Shown one piece after another: positions 45,331-56,599 of a stretch of DNA of 64,000 nucleotides (positions are counted from its first letter, which is position 1; each line of letters opens with the position of its first letter). The stretch is from assembly GCF_050947875.1 (NCBI RefSeq), contig NW_027460291.1, positions 28,457,589-28,521,588 of the forward strand, read 5' to 3'. The notes under the pieces are model-generated. The model did no database searches. It saw only the letters and a list, made by a program, of their open reading frames with translations, and was not told where the DNA came from. The DNA comes from Dermacentor variabilis (Eukaryota; Arthropoda; Arachnida; Ixodida; Ixodidae). The translations under genes and the position numbers were made by a program.

Positions 45331-45912
45331 TAGAGAAACGGAAGGCGATATAAGCGTGCGTGGCTATGATACGCACATGACCAACTGCCTTAAAATAGTT
45401 AGACTTGAGGGAAAGCTTCGTTAACAAACGATAACACGGCAATCAGCACTCGAATACGACGAGAGAAATTATTGAGACATGGAAAATTCCCTTGAAATAA
45501 GTGTGGTTTGCGAGACAAATGCTTGTAAGTATTGAACCTTTTACAAGATGAGGGGGAATATGCGCTCACCGAGAGGGCAGCGTCCGCACGAGACCACCAC
45601 CAGGCACCTTACTGAGACATGGAGGGCTTTGCGGCCGGAACAAAGCCTCCCTTCTCTGCCGGCCCAGAGCAGAAAACGTGCTTTCCGATCGCTCATATTT
45701 GCGCGACATATTATAGCTCTAGCGTCTAGAAAAAGCTTGAACAGGTGCGAGTGCGGCACGCACAGCGTGGGAAGCTAGCCAGAGTAACTATCTCAATGAC
45801 TGCTGCTGACGAGGGCGAAAAACCTTGCGTAATTATAACACTAATAGGACTACTTTCGAAAACAAAAGAAACAGCCCAGAGGGCTGTACTACGAGTGCTA
45901 TGACTGATAATT

Positions 45913-45952
<40 letters not shown>

Positions 45953-46290
45953 CTCATCTATGGGATCGAATTGGAGCGCTGTTGCTTTGTCTCTGCGTGT
46001 AGTAGTTAGAGAGCCAGTTTAAGGGAGGAGAAGAAGGAAGGAAAGGAATGTTTCTGAAGCAAAATTGCAGCGCCGCGGTTTTAAAGCGTACCCGTGGTAG
46101 AGAAACGGAAGGCGATATAAGCGTGCGTGGCCATGATACGTACACGACAAAGTACCTTAAAATATTTAGACTTGAGGAAAAGCTTTGTTAACAAACGATA
46201 ACACGGCGATCAGCACTCGAATACGACGAGAGAAATTATTGAGACGTGGAAAATTCCTTTGAAATAAGTATGGTTTGCGAGACAAATGCT
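45331..46290 (-). repeat. RTE 5' monomer-like repeats, second copy
   Basis: Reverse complement of the 16304-17607 blocks: about 1.3 monomers, with 45340-45520 repeated at 46095-46285. The junction with the LINE leader is at about 45331, within a monomer. Confidence 0.7.
45920..45949. repeat. (AT)n microsatellite
   Basis: About 15 units inside a monomer, at the place where the plus-strand copy has a short ATATATA. Confidence 0.9.
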
Positions 46291-47756
46291 TAGTGAGTCT
46301 CAAAAATCTCCTTTACAAATTTTTTTATTGGGAGGGGAAATTCTGTCACAACACGGCCCTCTTTTCAAAGAAAGTGACATGTAGTTGACAACTTCACTTA
46401 TAAAGATGGGAGAGAAGAGAGGTTATTGAGGCAAAGATTGTCACATTATCACCATGTTCCATGTTTCAATGGCAAAAACGTTTTTTTGTTGAACAAGAGG
46501 ATCAGCGTAAGCTCGCTATCTTTCAGCATTCTATTGCACAGATCAAGGCATTAACCATACAAGCCCTGTGAAGTGCATCAAGGTCAGGGAAGATTCGTAC
46601 AACGGAAACTTGGTATTCGCTTGAGAGTGGCATGCATGTACCTGCAAACCTACACCGGTCATATTGGCGTGCATCTTACACCTCTAACATAATGCAGGTT
46701 CCTGCTATGAACCCACGTCGTGTTTGCAAACAAGTTGCGAGGACGATCTGTGCAAACATAGAACCTCGCATAGCACCATCAATAGAAGCAATAATAAATG
46801 GCGGCTTTGGCCAACTAGCTGGAAGAAATTTAAGAAAATTTCTTGGTCTTCAAGACAGCCAAGCTTTACAACAAAATTCAGCCAGAGTAGAACCAGGAGC
46901 GGCTTGGCCACGTTCCTCAGTATTTGTCTTCATAATTCGCGTTGCTCAACATGTGCCTTTTGAACTGCGGCGAGCAGGTACTCAAGCAAGTAGCGATTGG
47001 CTAGCCGCCTAAGTCGGACATAAACAGGGAAACAGCATGAATATGAAAGACAAGAAACAGTAGAGGTAAATGGTACATGGAGTGCCATAAAAAATTTGCA
47101 TCAGCTACTTACTCGGTCATTATCTGCAATGCAAGTCCCACAAAGGAGGAAACAAATTTTTTTTTCGCAATCAGTGCAGAACACTAAGCGGCAACTGCAG
47201 CAAGAAGCCTTTAGAACGAGTTTAAACCTTTTCAGCATAAGAGAAAAAGGTGCCGCCAAGCTAAGATCACACATGTGCCCCGTTCACAACAGTAACTTCA
47301 TCAAACAAGAGCGCGAGCACTGATAAACGTAAGAGCAGCTGCACAAGATCACACTACCAACCATAATCGCGCTGCAAGGTACAAGGAAACGAGCTGCTCC
47401 AGCGTTGCGCCCAAGTGTCGCTCGTGATCGCAAGTTCGAACACCATGCGGTCCTTCCAGCGCAACTAACTAGAACAACATTCTAGCCCACAATACAGTAA
47501 GAAACCATAAAATAATGTCTTAACTAAGCTGAAGAGGCTCCAGCAGCGCGCGCAAAACCATAAACCGGAACACGCCACACTAGCCATACCCCAACAGCGT
47601 CACAATCACGTGGTCATAAGTGTAACGTCACTTCCGTGCGTGGCAGCAGCGTTTTAGCATGGCATTTCCCTTTTTTCACGCGCGTGTCACCAGTTACCGA
47701 CTTTTATTTTTTGCTTGATGTCACTGAGGCTTTAGTGAGCACTTCCAGGTTTAAAC
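46291..47756. other. Unassigned; one 127-codon ORF without motif
   Basis: 46632-47012 (+) is the longest ORF and shows no domain I recognise; its start MHVPANLHRSYWR and middle IAPSIEAIINGGFG match nothing I know. The rest holds no repeat or transposon end I can name. Confidence 0.4.
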
Positions 47757-48001
47757 TTAGATTGGATTATTAGATTGTGGTGACATTGTGGTGTTTCACA
47801 TGCCAAAACCGTGATCTGATTATAGTGGGAGACTCCGGAAATTTGGACTACATGGGGATCTTTAACGTTCGCCTTATTCTAAGTACACGGGTGTTTTCTC
47901 ATTTTGCCCCCATCGAAATGTGTCCGCCGTGGCCGGGATTCGAACGCGGCACCTCTTGCATAGCAACCCTACTCCTTAGGTACAAAGCAACCACGGCGGG
48001 T
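47757..48001 (-). mobile_element. tRNA-derived SINE (Ruka-like)
   Basis: Minus-strand SINE: GTGGTGTTTCACATGCCAAAA tail side, ATCTTTAACGTTCGCCTTATT core, GTGTCCGCCGTGGCCGGGAT head and final CCACGGCGGG. GGTTTAA flanks both sides, a weak target duplication. Confidence 0.9.
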
Positions 48002-49269
48002 GGTTTAACGTTATAAAACCTTCATTTTTCTGTTCTTTTGTTTTGTTTTCTTGCTAGTGGAGGTAGCGAGAGCTTATTCTCTTTTTCTTCTTTTGTATGA
48101 AATGGGCCAATATATGTTCATGTTGCTTCACTGTAGTTGTTTTTGCTTTGAAAATTATTTCAATGTAGCACGTGTTTTACAAGAATTATTTTTGCCATTC
48201 TTTGTATTTGCTTTTAAAGTGTTAATGTTGCATGAATGTACTCTTTTCACTAATTAAAAAGCGTTGTATTCGCTATTAAGACTCGGGACACTACAACATG
48301 TGATGCAACATGCGGTTTTATTCTACATTCGGGTGCGAGGCTGATACACGTAAAAATGGTGGTGAGACTAAAGAATAATATAACATATAAAAGCAATATG
48401 ATCTTGACAGATCGGGGAGGCAAATTTTCAGCTATGGTGTCTTCCAATATCTGACTCGCGTGCTCCCGTGAAATAATGGAAATGCTATGCTTGTTTAACG
48501 ATGGAACATGTGATATCCATGCTGTGCAGAAGTGATAAGACGCAAGTATAAAAACAACCAACCCTTTATTATTTCGGGAGTCCTATATGTGCTATTTTTC
48601 CCAAGCGCATCGTGCTGGTTCGCAAGCTTTACCGTCGCTGGCTTTACACATTGCCGCACCTGTACGAACCATTCGCAGATTCGACGGCTCTCCCACAACA
48701 TGCTATAGAAAACACAGCATGTAAACAAAGCACATGTGTGCATAAGGTACGTTGGTTCACGGGCCAGCAAATGAAGCCATTAGCGACCGGGGCATTATAA
48801 TGAAGGCGGCATACTGGCGATGAGCTCCACTGCGCAGGCAAGCTTGTTAATGCTAAGAGGAAGGTCTGGCTTACTACCGATCGTTTTTTCTGGACATCGA
48901 GGGCAGCAGGGGCAGAAGCGTTTCCCTCCGGCCGCGCTGATGCCGTTTTACGTGCACGCGGCATCATCATATGAAGCCCGATTCTGTAAATTGTCTGCAT
49001 TGGCACCGACATCCCCGTCGCTGCTGATAGCCTGCGGCGAGCGACCTGCGACCACTGCTCCACTAATCTTGACTGGCATATAAGCGGACGCCTCGTGGAA
49101 TGCCTGCCACATGGCGGGCACCAGTGGCAGCAGCGTGGTCCGCAGGCCGTACTGATACTGCCTTACGTGCGCGTAGCTAAGTGCAAATTTAGTTAATATT
49201 CTTATTTTGCTACATATATATGTGTGTAGCTGTTGGTTGTTCGGTTGTTTGTTCTCTCACACTGAATGT
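48002..49269. other. No recognisable gene
   Basis: ORFs such as 48644-49063 (minus, 139 codons) and 48820-49083 (plus) have no motif. Part may be the 5' UTR of the next LINE. Confidence 0.4.
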
Positions 49270-49274
49270 TAGAA

Positions 49275-50640
49275 ATGGGCTCCGAGGTAACCGATACCTG
49301 GCTCTCGTGCTACGAAGATTTCGTCAAAGGTGAAGAAGTTCTGACATGTGCTCAGTGCGCTCAATGCTACCACCTGGGTAAATGCGCTGGCATGAGCGAA
49401 CGCGTTTTCAAAACCTAAGATGCCCTACATGTCGGCTTTCTCGTAATGCTCAAGGGTCACACGAAATGCCCTCTACTTTACCCACTGAAATAAGTAAGCA
49501 ACTAACACAAATAAGTAAGAGTTTGGCTATCCTTACCACGAAATTCTCAGAATTGCGAACCTTAAGAGAGACAGGAACTGCCGTAGAGGAGTGAGTTCAG
49601 CACATGTCGGACAATTTTGAGGGACTACTGCAGACGTCATCCAAGCATGAGAGCGAAACCATCATCATCATCACAATTCATCTTGTATTTTTCCTTTACG
49701 CCCCCTGTCTGGGTATTACATAAGGGGGGGTTACAGAAGATAAGGATAGAAACAAAGATATGGTTACAATTTCTTACAAGACTCAGCCTGTGGATTCGCA
49801 TTAAAACAAACAACAACAACAAAAAAAGCCAAGATGCACACTGAATAGACTGCAAAAGCAAATCAGCAGAACAGTCACAATGTGAGATGGCAATCGCTAA
49901 GGAATGAAGGCACAGTACGGTCATTATAAGGTTAGGGTTTAAGGTGATCAGTAAGCAGCTGCTGAAGATAATGGGGTTGCCCTCATTGACAACTCTATCT
50001 GGTAAATTGTTCCACTCTATATTGGCGCTAGGCAGAAGCGACTGATTAAATGAAAATGGTGGACCATGCAAGCGCTGGATGCCGCAAGAGTTAAAAAGGC
50101 AACGATCGAAAAGCTTCGCAAGAGAGTCGAGAGTCTTGAAAACAGCCAAGACCAAAAAACTGTTGAAAAACTAGCTCAAGAACTGAACGATCTTCAACAG
50201 TACACTAGGCGCGAGAACATGCAATTTCATAGCTTACCATTTACAGAAAAAGCAAACCTGTTGAACAAAATTAACAACCTTGTGCAGAAGCTCGATCTTC
50301 CGCTCTTGTCAAATGTGACGTTGTCATTGTGCATCGCCTCCCGCCGCGCCAGAACAAGCAACCGATCACGCTAATCCGATTTTGCAGGCGAACGCAGAAA
50401 GCGGCGTGGCTGGCAAAACGGGATAAACTGAAGGAGTGCGCAAGCGCTTTACGTTTTTTCGATAACCTTACTGCTATGAATATGAGCCTTCTGTGGCTTT
50501 CTAACGCTATGGCACGCGGATTGAACTACACTTTTGTGTGGTGTTCTCAGGGAAAGGTTTTCGCAAAGAACGAGCAAGGCACGCGAGCCATACGGATTGC
50601 TTGTGAAAGTGATCTTGAAAAAATGGTTGGGTCAGCGTAG
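49275..50640 (+). pseudogene. LINE ORF1 with PHD-like zinc finger and coiled coil, interrupted
   Basis: Starts MGSEVTDTWLSCYEDFVKG, then EEVLTCAQCAQCYHLGKCAG, a frameshift, and LRCPTCR, giving the C-x2-C / H-x4-C / C-x2-C layout of a PHD finger. The next frame is Ser/Thr-rich and helical (EISKQLTQISKSLAILTTK). A LINE tail at 49658-50070 splits it. Codons resume with ARVKKATIEKLRKRVESLEN, a coiled coil, then YTRRENMQFHSLP and LRFFDNLTAMNMSL to a stop at 50640. PHD fingers are known in ORF1 of some CR1-group LINEs; role thought to be RNA/chromatin binding. Confidence 0.65.
49658..50070 (-). mobile_element. LINE 3' fragment inserted into ORF1
   Basis: Minus strand: PFSFNQSLLPSANIEWNNLP and DRVVNEGN, the usual end of a CR1-group ORF2, then a short 3' UTR and a GATGATGATGAT tail at 49658-49670. 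Opposite orientation to its host and interrupts ORF1 between the Ser-rich part and the coiled coil. Confidence 0.65.
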
Positions 50641-50657
50641 ACGCACCGCTTGCACAC

Positions 50658-53575
50658 TTGTTGGCAGCCTGTCACTATCAGGGATCCTATTTTACACCGA
50701 ATTCATTTAATAACTTGATAAGCAGCTACAAATATTCTTCTGAACAAGCACTTCTTCTATATCATCTCAATGCACAAAGTCTACGAAACATAGTACTTGA
50801 AATTGAAGCCGATCTTCAGCAAATAAGTTGCACATCTGAAATTATTGGTTTTTCCGAAACTTGGTACTCCTCTGATGCCGATGCTACGTGGTCTCCGGGC
50901 TATGAGAACATTTCTGTGTTTAGAGAAGATAAACGGCGAGGAGGAGTTACTTTATATGTAAAAAAAAGCTTCTCCTATGATGTTTTGTTTGATTACACTG
51001 TCTTGCAGGAAGATCTTGAGGCTGTCGCCATATTATACCACAATGTCGTGATACGTCTAATCTACCGTCCCCCTAGTAGCATAACAGACGTAGTTTTTGA
51101 ATTCATACAGTCGTTTCTTGAACGCGCAAGCATTATTAAGTCGGAAAGAATAATCTTTGGTGATCTAAATATTGGCCTCATGAAAAATAACCCTAACCAG
51201 GTGAAGTTGCTTGAATTAACACTCTTATACGGTTGTGCAAATGTTTTTGATTGTCCCACGTGAGTTACAGAGCATTCTGAAACCTTAATCGACTTGTGTT
51301 TTACAAGTTTTTCCTCTGGCAACATCTTGTCGGGGGTATTTATGTCTAAAATTAGTGATTATTTCCCATTTTTTAGACAATTTCCACTAAAGAAACATTT
51401 GAGTGAAAGCAAATATAAGCGACGAATCGTGAATGAGTTTAACGTGGCTAGATTTTGTTCTTTAATAGCTAAGACTAACTGGGCTGAGGTGTACAGAGAA
51501 ACGAATCCGTCTAAGGCGTATGATGTGTTCTTAGAAAAAATGCTCCATAATTATGACCAGGCATTTCGACACGTTTTTGTCAAAAAGCACAGAAAAGCGA
51601 AAAAGGCATGGATTACCAAAGATTTGTATAATCGTATTAATAAAAAAGAATTGATTATTCTCTCGGTTCCTAAAAACAAAAAAATCTTCATCATCTCGCA
51701 GAATTAAAAAGAAATCTCAACAGGCTCAATATCGACCTCAAGAAAGCAAGGTCTGATTATTACGAAAAACAAGTTTTCATTAGTAATGGACAAACCCAAA
51801 TTGGTTTGGCAAGAATTTAATAAACTTCTAGCCGGAAGAAAAGCATCTTTGCCTTCCGAGTTTATCATAAATCGAACTGTTTGCTCTGGCCAGTTGCTTG
51901 CGAACCAGTTTAACAAGCACTTCTTGGATGCCGGCGCTGTCGTTAACTCTGAATGTGTACAGTCGTCGAAGTCTATCCACTCGTACATTTTTCCAACTTA
52001 CAGTGATTCGTTGTTTCTAACGCCTACATCTGAAGAATAAATTACACATCTAATAAAAGCGTTAAGAACGATTGTTCGCCTTGAGACGACGGCATTAGTC
52101 CCGTTCCGATCAAAGCCACTATTGATTTTATTGTCAGTTCACTTACCTATATATGTAACAGAATGCTTCTTACTGGCACATTCCCTGACAAATTGTCACT
52201 TGCACGTGTTACAGTGATTTTTAAAGGTGGTAAAAAACGATTTTAACAATTATAGAGCAATTTCTGTATTGCCACTTTTTTTAAAATCGCTGAGAGAGTA
52301 ACTTACAAAAAGAATCGACTGCTTTTTAAAGGATAACAACGTAATTTGTAAACAACAGTACGTATATCACACGGGAAAATCAACTGAAACAGCTCTATTA
52401 GATATTAGGGATAACATACTTTCAAAGTTTGAAAAGAAGCTGTATACTCTTGATATTTTTATTGATTTTCGAAAAGCGTTTGATTCCATTAAACATGACA
52501 TACTACTGAAAAAACTAGAAATATGTGGTATTCGGGGACTGTCTGGCAAACTTGTATAAATTACTTGGGTGGAAGAAAACAGTGCATACAATTTGACGAA
52601 ACTCAGTTTGAGACCGGCAATATAAAATATGGTGTTGCTCAGGGATCAATTGTGTGTCCTTTGCTCTTTATTATCTACATAAATTATATTGTAAATATAC
52701 CTTTAACCCCCGATATCATCATTTATGCAGAGGTTATAAATGTTTTCTTTTCCGGACCTGATCTTGCCTTGCTGGAATCACAAGTTAATGCCTGGCTTAG
52801 CGTGTTATATGTTTGGCTGAATAATAATGAAATATCACTTAATGTAAACAAAACAAAATATATGATTTTCGTTCCGGAAAATAAACCTATACACTATTAT
52901 CTCAAATTAAGTATCAACAATTCGGAAATCATGTTAACGACTGGCTGTCGATTCCTTGGGGTTTGCTTCAAATCAGATTTAAGCTGGTTTGACCATGTAA
53001 ACCATCTACATTTGAAGGTATCTAGCTCCATAGGCTTGATGTACTGGCTGAAACGTCTTATGCCGATGCGTTTGAAGAGGCAATTGTATTTCTCACTAAT
53101 TCATTCACACCTTGGGTACTGTCATTTAGTTTGGGGATTAGACAACAAGACAGACTCGGACTGGCTCTTCGCACTCCGAAAAAGAGCTTTATGTTTAGTA
53201 TGTTTTTCAATATCTGCACCAAACAGCTGTACATTCCAGATTCTAAATATATTACCTTACGCCGAGCTTTACAGTTTCTTCCTAGGAATTTTGTTGATTG
53301 TCAAATAAAGAATAAGTACTACTAACTACTAATAACTAAATAAAAAATAAACAATAAGGAATTCTTCAGAAATATTTAAAGCGGGAGGTAGTACATAATT
53401 TACGCACGAGTATTTTAGTTGGACATTGACCCCGGACCAGCTACGGTACCCAAACAATACATAATCAAATAGTATCTTTTTGTAACAGGCATCCTTCTAT
53501 AATCGCGCTCAACAGTAAAGCTATTTGGCATTACAAAAGGAAAATAAAACTACTATTGTTAAAAATACCCGATCC
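50658..53575 (+). pseudogene. LINE ORF2: endonuclease and reverse transcriptase, inactive
   Basis: Endonuclease: LLYHLNAQSLRNIV, IIGFSETWYSSD, GGVTLYVKK, IYRPPSS, IIFGDLNIGL, and MSKISDYFPFF where the catalytic His of SDH is Tyr. A stop sits at 51261-51263. Linker KKAWITKDLYNRINKKE. The RT has stops through 52030-52520 and then KYGVAQGSIVCPLLFIIYIN and IIYAEVINVFFSG, where the catalytic YADD has become YAEV. C-terminus LKRQLYFSLIHSHLGYC and QIVSFCNRHPSIIALNSKAI ends near 53575. About 970 codons, normal for the group. Confidence 0.85.
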
Positions 53576-53714
53576 TATCTGATTTTATTTGGTGCTTGAC
53601 CTGTGTGCAATAGGTAATGAAATTCATCGTTGTATGTAGGGCATATATGTAGTGCCTTCATCCCTTTATATTCATATTTGTATAGTGACAATCGTATTGC
53701 ACTTCTTTGTATGA

Positions 53715-53726
53715 CTTGTTACGATT
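53715..53726. repeat. 12-bp target-site duplication of the PLE, left copy
   Basis: CTTGTTACGATT, identical to 55311-55322. Confidence 0.9.
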
Positions 53727-53766
53727 TGTAGAGAAAAGACGAGGAATGGGGGAGATGGAAATTCAA

Positions 53767-53920
53767 GACGATGAGCAAAACGAGAACAAGGTGAATGCTT
53801 GAGCCAACGTTTCGACAAGTGGACTTGTCTTCTTCAAGGCGACGTATGCTTTCCTCGCCACAGTATATATAGGTGGGGCTCTTCTAAAGGGGAGAGGGTG
53901 TGAGGCGGGAGGAGCATTTC
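53767..53920 (-). repeat. PLE inverted terminal repeat, left
   Basis: Inverse of 55160-55310. Contains the hammerhead-like core on the minus strand (about 53805-53850) and CTGTGGCGAG...GGGGAGAGGGTGTGAGG. Confidence 0.9.
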
Positions 53921-53934
53921 AATCGCTTTCACCC

Positions 53935-54940
53935 GAGTATTAAATTTACTGCTCACCACTCTCCTAGTCAGATCAACTTCCTGGACACGACGGTCTACAT
54001 ATAACACGGAAAACTGAGAACGACACTTTACCGGAAGCTTACAGATAGCCAGCAATATTTAGACTATAACAGTCATCACCCGCGACATTGCAAGCAAAGA
54101 ATTTTTGTCGGACAAGCGAAACCTATAAGTAGAATCTGCAGCGAAGACCACGATTATATCCACCACCTAAATGACCTTAAATCAACGCTAGCAGAAAGGA
54201 ATTATCCCCAAGTTGCTCTCGATAGAGCTTATGATGCCGCGTCAAGATTGGAGAGACAGTTGGAATTGGCGAAAAGACAGCCCACAATAGAATCTGACAG
54301 ACCGCCGGCCTTTATAACAAAATATTCTAATGCACTCCCAAACATAAACAACATCCTAAGAAAATATCACCCAATATTATCAAGTAACGAGCGTCTGCGA
54401 AAAGCGTTCCCGGATGTACCCAGGGTTACCTATCGCCGAAACAAGAACTTTAAAGACATGTTAGTGCACGCAAAAGTCAGCCAACATCATTCCCTCGTAA
54501 TAAAAGCATGTTGTCGCCCTAGGTGCAAAACCTGCAGGTACCTTCAAAGTGACATTAAAATTAAAAGCACCGCAAATAGTTCTACACATGAAGTCAAATC
54601 TAGCTTCACTTGTACAAGTTCGGATGTGATTTATATGCTTGAATGTTCCTTCTGTAAGAAACAATATATCGGTGAAACAGGACAATCAATGAACGTCAGA
54701 TTAAACGGACATCGCGCGGACACAGCTAAAAAGCTTCCTAAAGCCGTCGCCGAGCATTTCAACCAACCAGGACATAACTTTGATGAACTTAAACTCTACA
54801 TCTTACAGTCAAATTTCCGTTCTGAACGAGAAAGAAAATACAGAAAATCATACCTCATCCATAAGTTCAAGACATTGCAACCAATAGGCATAAACGTTTC
54901 AAAGGGAGCTTTAGAATCTATTCGTTATGCTAAACTTTAA
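53935..54940 (+). pseudogene. PLE RT C-terminus and GIY-YIG endonuclease, 5' truncated
   Basis: Begins in the RT C-terminal part: HPSIKFTAHHSPSQINFLD, one in-frame TAA at about 54001, then LYRKLTDSQQYLDYNSHHP, HCKQRIFVGQAKPISRI and an unbroken 230-codon stretch from 54248. This has a cysteine pair ACCRPRCKTCRYL, then DVIYMLECSFCKKQYIGETG, QSMNVRLNGHRAD and AVAEHFNQPGHNFDELKL, a complete GIY-YIG nuclease with Arg and His in place, ending at 54940. The catalytic RT core is missing, so it cannot move by itself, but the nuclease domain looks intact. Confidence 0.85.
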
Positions 54941-55159
54941 GCTATAGGCAACAACACTTAGTCTGATTTCTTGGCGTATCCCCCCCGCTTTTTCCCCTTT
55001 CCTTTTCTTTTTTCTTTTTTTCTTTTTTTTTTGTCAACCGGCGTTTCAAGGGCGTCTGACAAGCGAAACATATAAGAAGAATCTGCAGGCCTGGCTTCCA
55101 CCTTGTACACAGCGTTCCTTTACTCTCCATTCGGCACACTAACACATTTTCCCTCGTTT

Positions 55160-55310
55160 CCGCATCCTCCCGCCTCACACCCTCTCCCCTTTAGAAGAAC
55201 CCCACCTATATATACTGTGGCGATGAAAGCATACGTCGCCTTGAAGAAGACAAGTCCATTTGTCGAAACGTTGGCTCCAGCATTCACCTCGTTCACGTTT
55301 TGCTCATCGT
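55160..55310 (+). repeat. PLE inverted terminal repeat, right
   Basis: Inverse of 53767-53920. Carries the hammerhead-like core at 55244-55283. Confidence 0.9.
55244..55283 (+). ncRNA. Hammerhead-ribozyme-like core in the PLE terminal repeat
   Basis: GCC then TTGAAGAAG, stem-loop GACAAG-TCCA-TTTGTC, GAAAC, GTT and GGC. This mirrors the minimal hammerhead order CUGANGA, stem II, GAAA, short stem III, GUH, with GCC/GGC as stem I. One extra U (CUUGAAGA for CUGAAGA) spoils the consensus in both terminal repeats, so it may be inactive. PLEs are known to carry hammerheads here. Confidence 0.4.
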
Positions 55311-55421
55311 CTTGTTACGATTCGTGTGTTATTCAGTTCATTATAACTTATGTCGAGTGTACATCTGCTTGTGTTCCCTATGTATTAAAATATGTTTTGT
55401 TTTACTTATTTGTTATTATAT
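55311..55421 (+). other. LINE 3' UTR segment between the PLE and Gypsy insertions
   Basis: Begins with the PLE target duplication and ends TTATTATAT at the 5' LTR. Part of the host LINE's 3' UTR. Confidence 0.6.
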
Positions 55422-55575
55422 TGTCACAGTCGGTAATGTGTGAAGAAGAGGACTATGATGGTGGCCTGCGAGACGACGAGGAAGAGGGTAGTTTTTTTAT
55501 CGCTGCTCTACGCTTGTTGGCCCAGCCATTAAAAGCCATCTGTAAATAGACGCCCGCTTCTTTCTTTCCGTAACA
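55422..55575 (+). repeat. 5' LTR of the Gypsy element
   Basis: TGTCACAGTCGG...TTTCCGTAACA. Differs from the 3' LTR at roughly ten positions by eye, so the insertion is not recent. Confidence 0.95.
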
Positions 55576-55621
55576 TCATTGGTGGACGTGCGGAGTAATC
55601 ACTCTAAGCAAGCACAGGCTT

Positions 55622-56537
55622 AGAAATTTGTTCGGCAAGCCCGTCGGCCGCCAACGTGCTGCGAAGAAGGACCTTGGGACCCGTGTACAGACGTCCACTG
55701 AATCTTACGTGGCGTATATCCAGGATGTCCTCGCTCTTTGCCGCAAAGTAGATAACAATATGGCAGAGGCAGACAAGGTCAGCCACGTCTTAAAAGGCAT
55801 CGCGGACGACACGTTTAACCTGCTTGTTTATAAGAACGTAACAACGGTCAATGAGATCATTAACGAATGTCGCCGCTTTGAAGACGCGAAGAGTCGCCGC
55901 ATAGTTCAACAGTTTACGCGGCTACCCAATACAGCAGCTTTATCGATGTGCGAAGACATTTGTCCACCGCGTGAGCCCACCTCCTCCGAGAACGTCGTAC
56001 GTATCGTTCGGCGAGAAATCGAAGCAGCGTCTCCTGCCACGCCTGTGACGCAGTGCTTTGACGATTCCAGGCCGCTTGTGTCACTCATTCAGTCGGTAAT
56101 TCGCCAAGAACTTGCCAATGTAGGTCTTCCGTCCATCTGCTCCGTCAGCCGTCCTTACTTTGCTTCGTCTGCTACCTCTGCCCCTATTCACCGGAGCCAA
56201 TACGGTCCATATCCGAGCTATCGCAACCCGGCCGAATGGCGCACCCATGATGATAGACCCATCTGCTTTTACTGTGGACGTGTGGGCCACATCTCTCGCC
56301 ACTGTCGACTCACTCCACTCTCGATTCCACTCTCGACCAAGCTTTCCCGCCTACCGCCGCTCCCCACTGAATCCCCGCCCGCCATCCCTCTCCACCGAGG
56401 TTGAAGATGCACCTGACAACGCTCGAGCCACCGCGATCAGCCGATCACCATCATCCCATAGTCGCCGCTCCCGTTCGCCCCAGCTGCGTCGCTCTCCATA
56501 TCCAGCTTACCGTCGCCGCTCTCCGACGGGAAACTAA
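55622..56537 (+). pseudogene. Gypsy gag remnant with CCHC zinc knuckle
   Basis: N-terminal half missing. Capsid-like part reads ESYVAYIQDVLALCRKVDNN, then VSHVLKGIADDTFNLLV and INECRRFEDAKSRRI. CFYCGRVGHISRHC at 56264-56305 is the nucleocapsid zinc knuckle. Just after it a frameshift moves the Arg/Ser/Pro-rich tail (SPSSHSRRSRSPQLRRSPY) into another frame, ending at 56537. Packages the element's RNA in virus-like particles when intact. Confidence 0.85.
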
Positions 56538-56599
56538 CTGGGGCAGCGCCTGGAGGTGACGCTGCTCAAGAACACCGGCCTGAAATTCCTCTGCTGATC

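Larger units (their letters stand above)
43176..46290 (-). mobile_element. RTE-clade LINE with 5' monomers and internal deletion
   Basis: Starts at its 3' end with TCATCATCATCATCAGCCTAG, then C-terminal and RT coding, a deletion junction at about 44285-44325, endonuclease coding, the leader and the upstream monomers (45331-46290). Same family as 16293-21554. I could not find a target duplication. Confidence 0.85.
53727..55310 (+). mobile_element. Penelope-like element with inverted terminal repeats
   Basis: Flanked by identical 12-bp duplications. About 155-bp inverted repeats (53767-53920 and 55160-55310) enclose RT C-terminal and GIY-YIG coding. PLEs are known to carry such repeats (pseudo-LTRs), direct or inverted, and to be 5' truncated. 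Inserted into the 3' UTR of the LINE at 49270-60405. Confidence 0.9.

Noticed and set aside
48644..49063. 139-codon minus ORF beginning MEQWSQVARR
   Set aside because: The first residues loosely recall a Tc1 transposase phrase, but nothing downstream fits.
55103..55549. 148-codon plus ORF ending in the LTR
   Set aside because: Runs through the PLE terminal repeat, LINE UTR and LTR, so it is a chance open frame.
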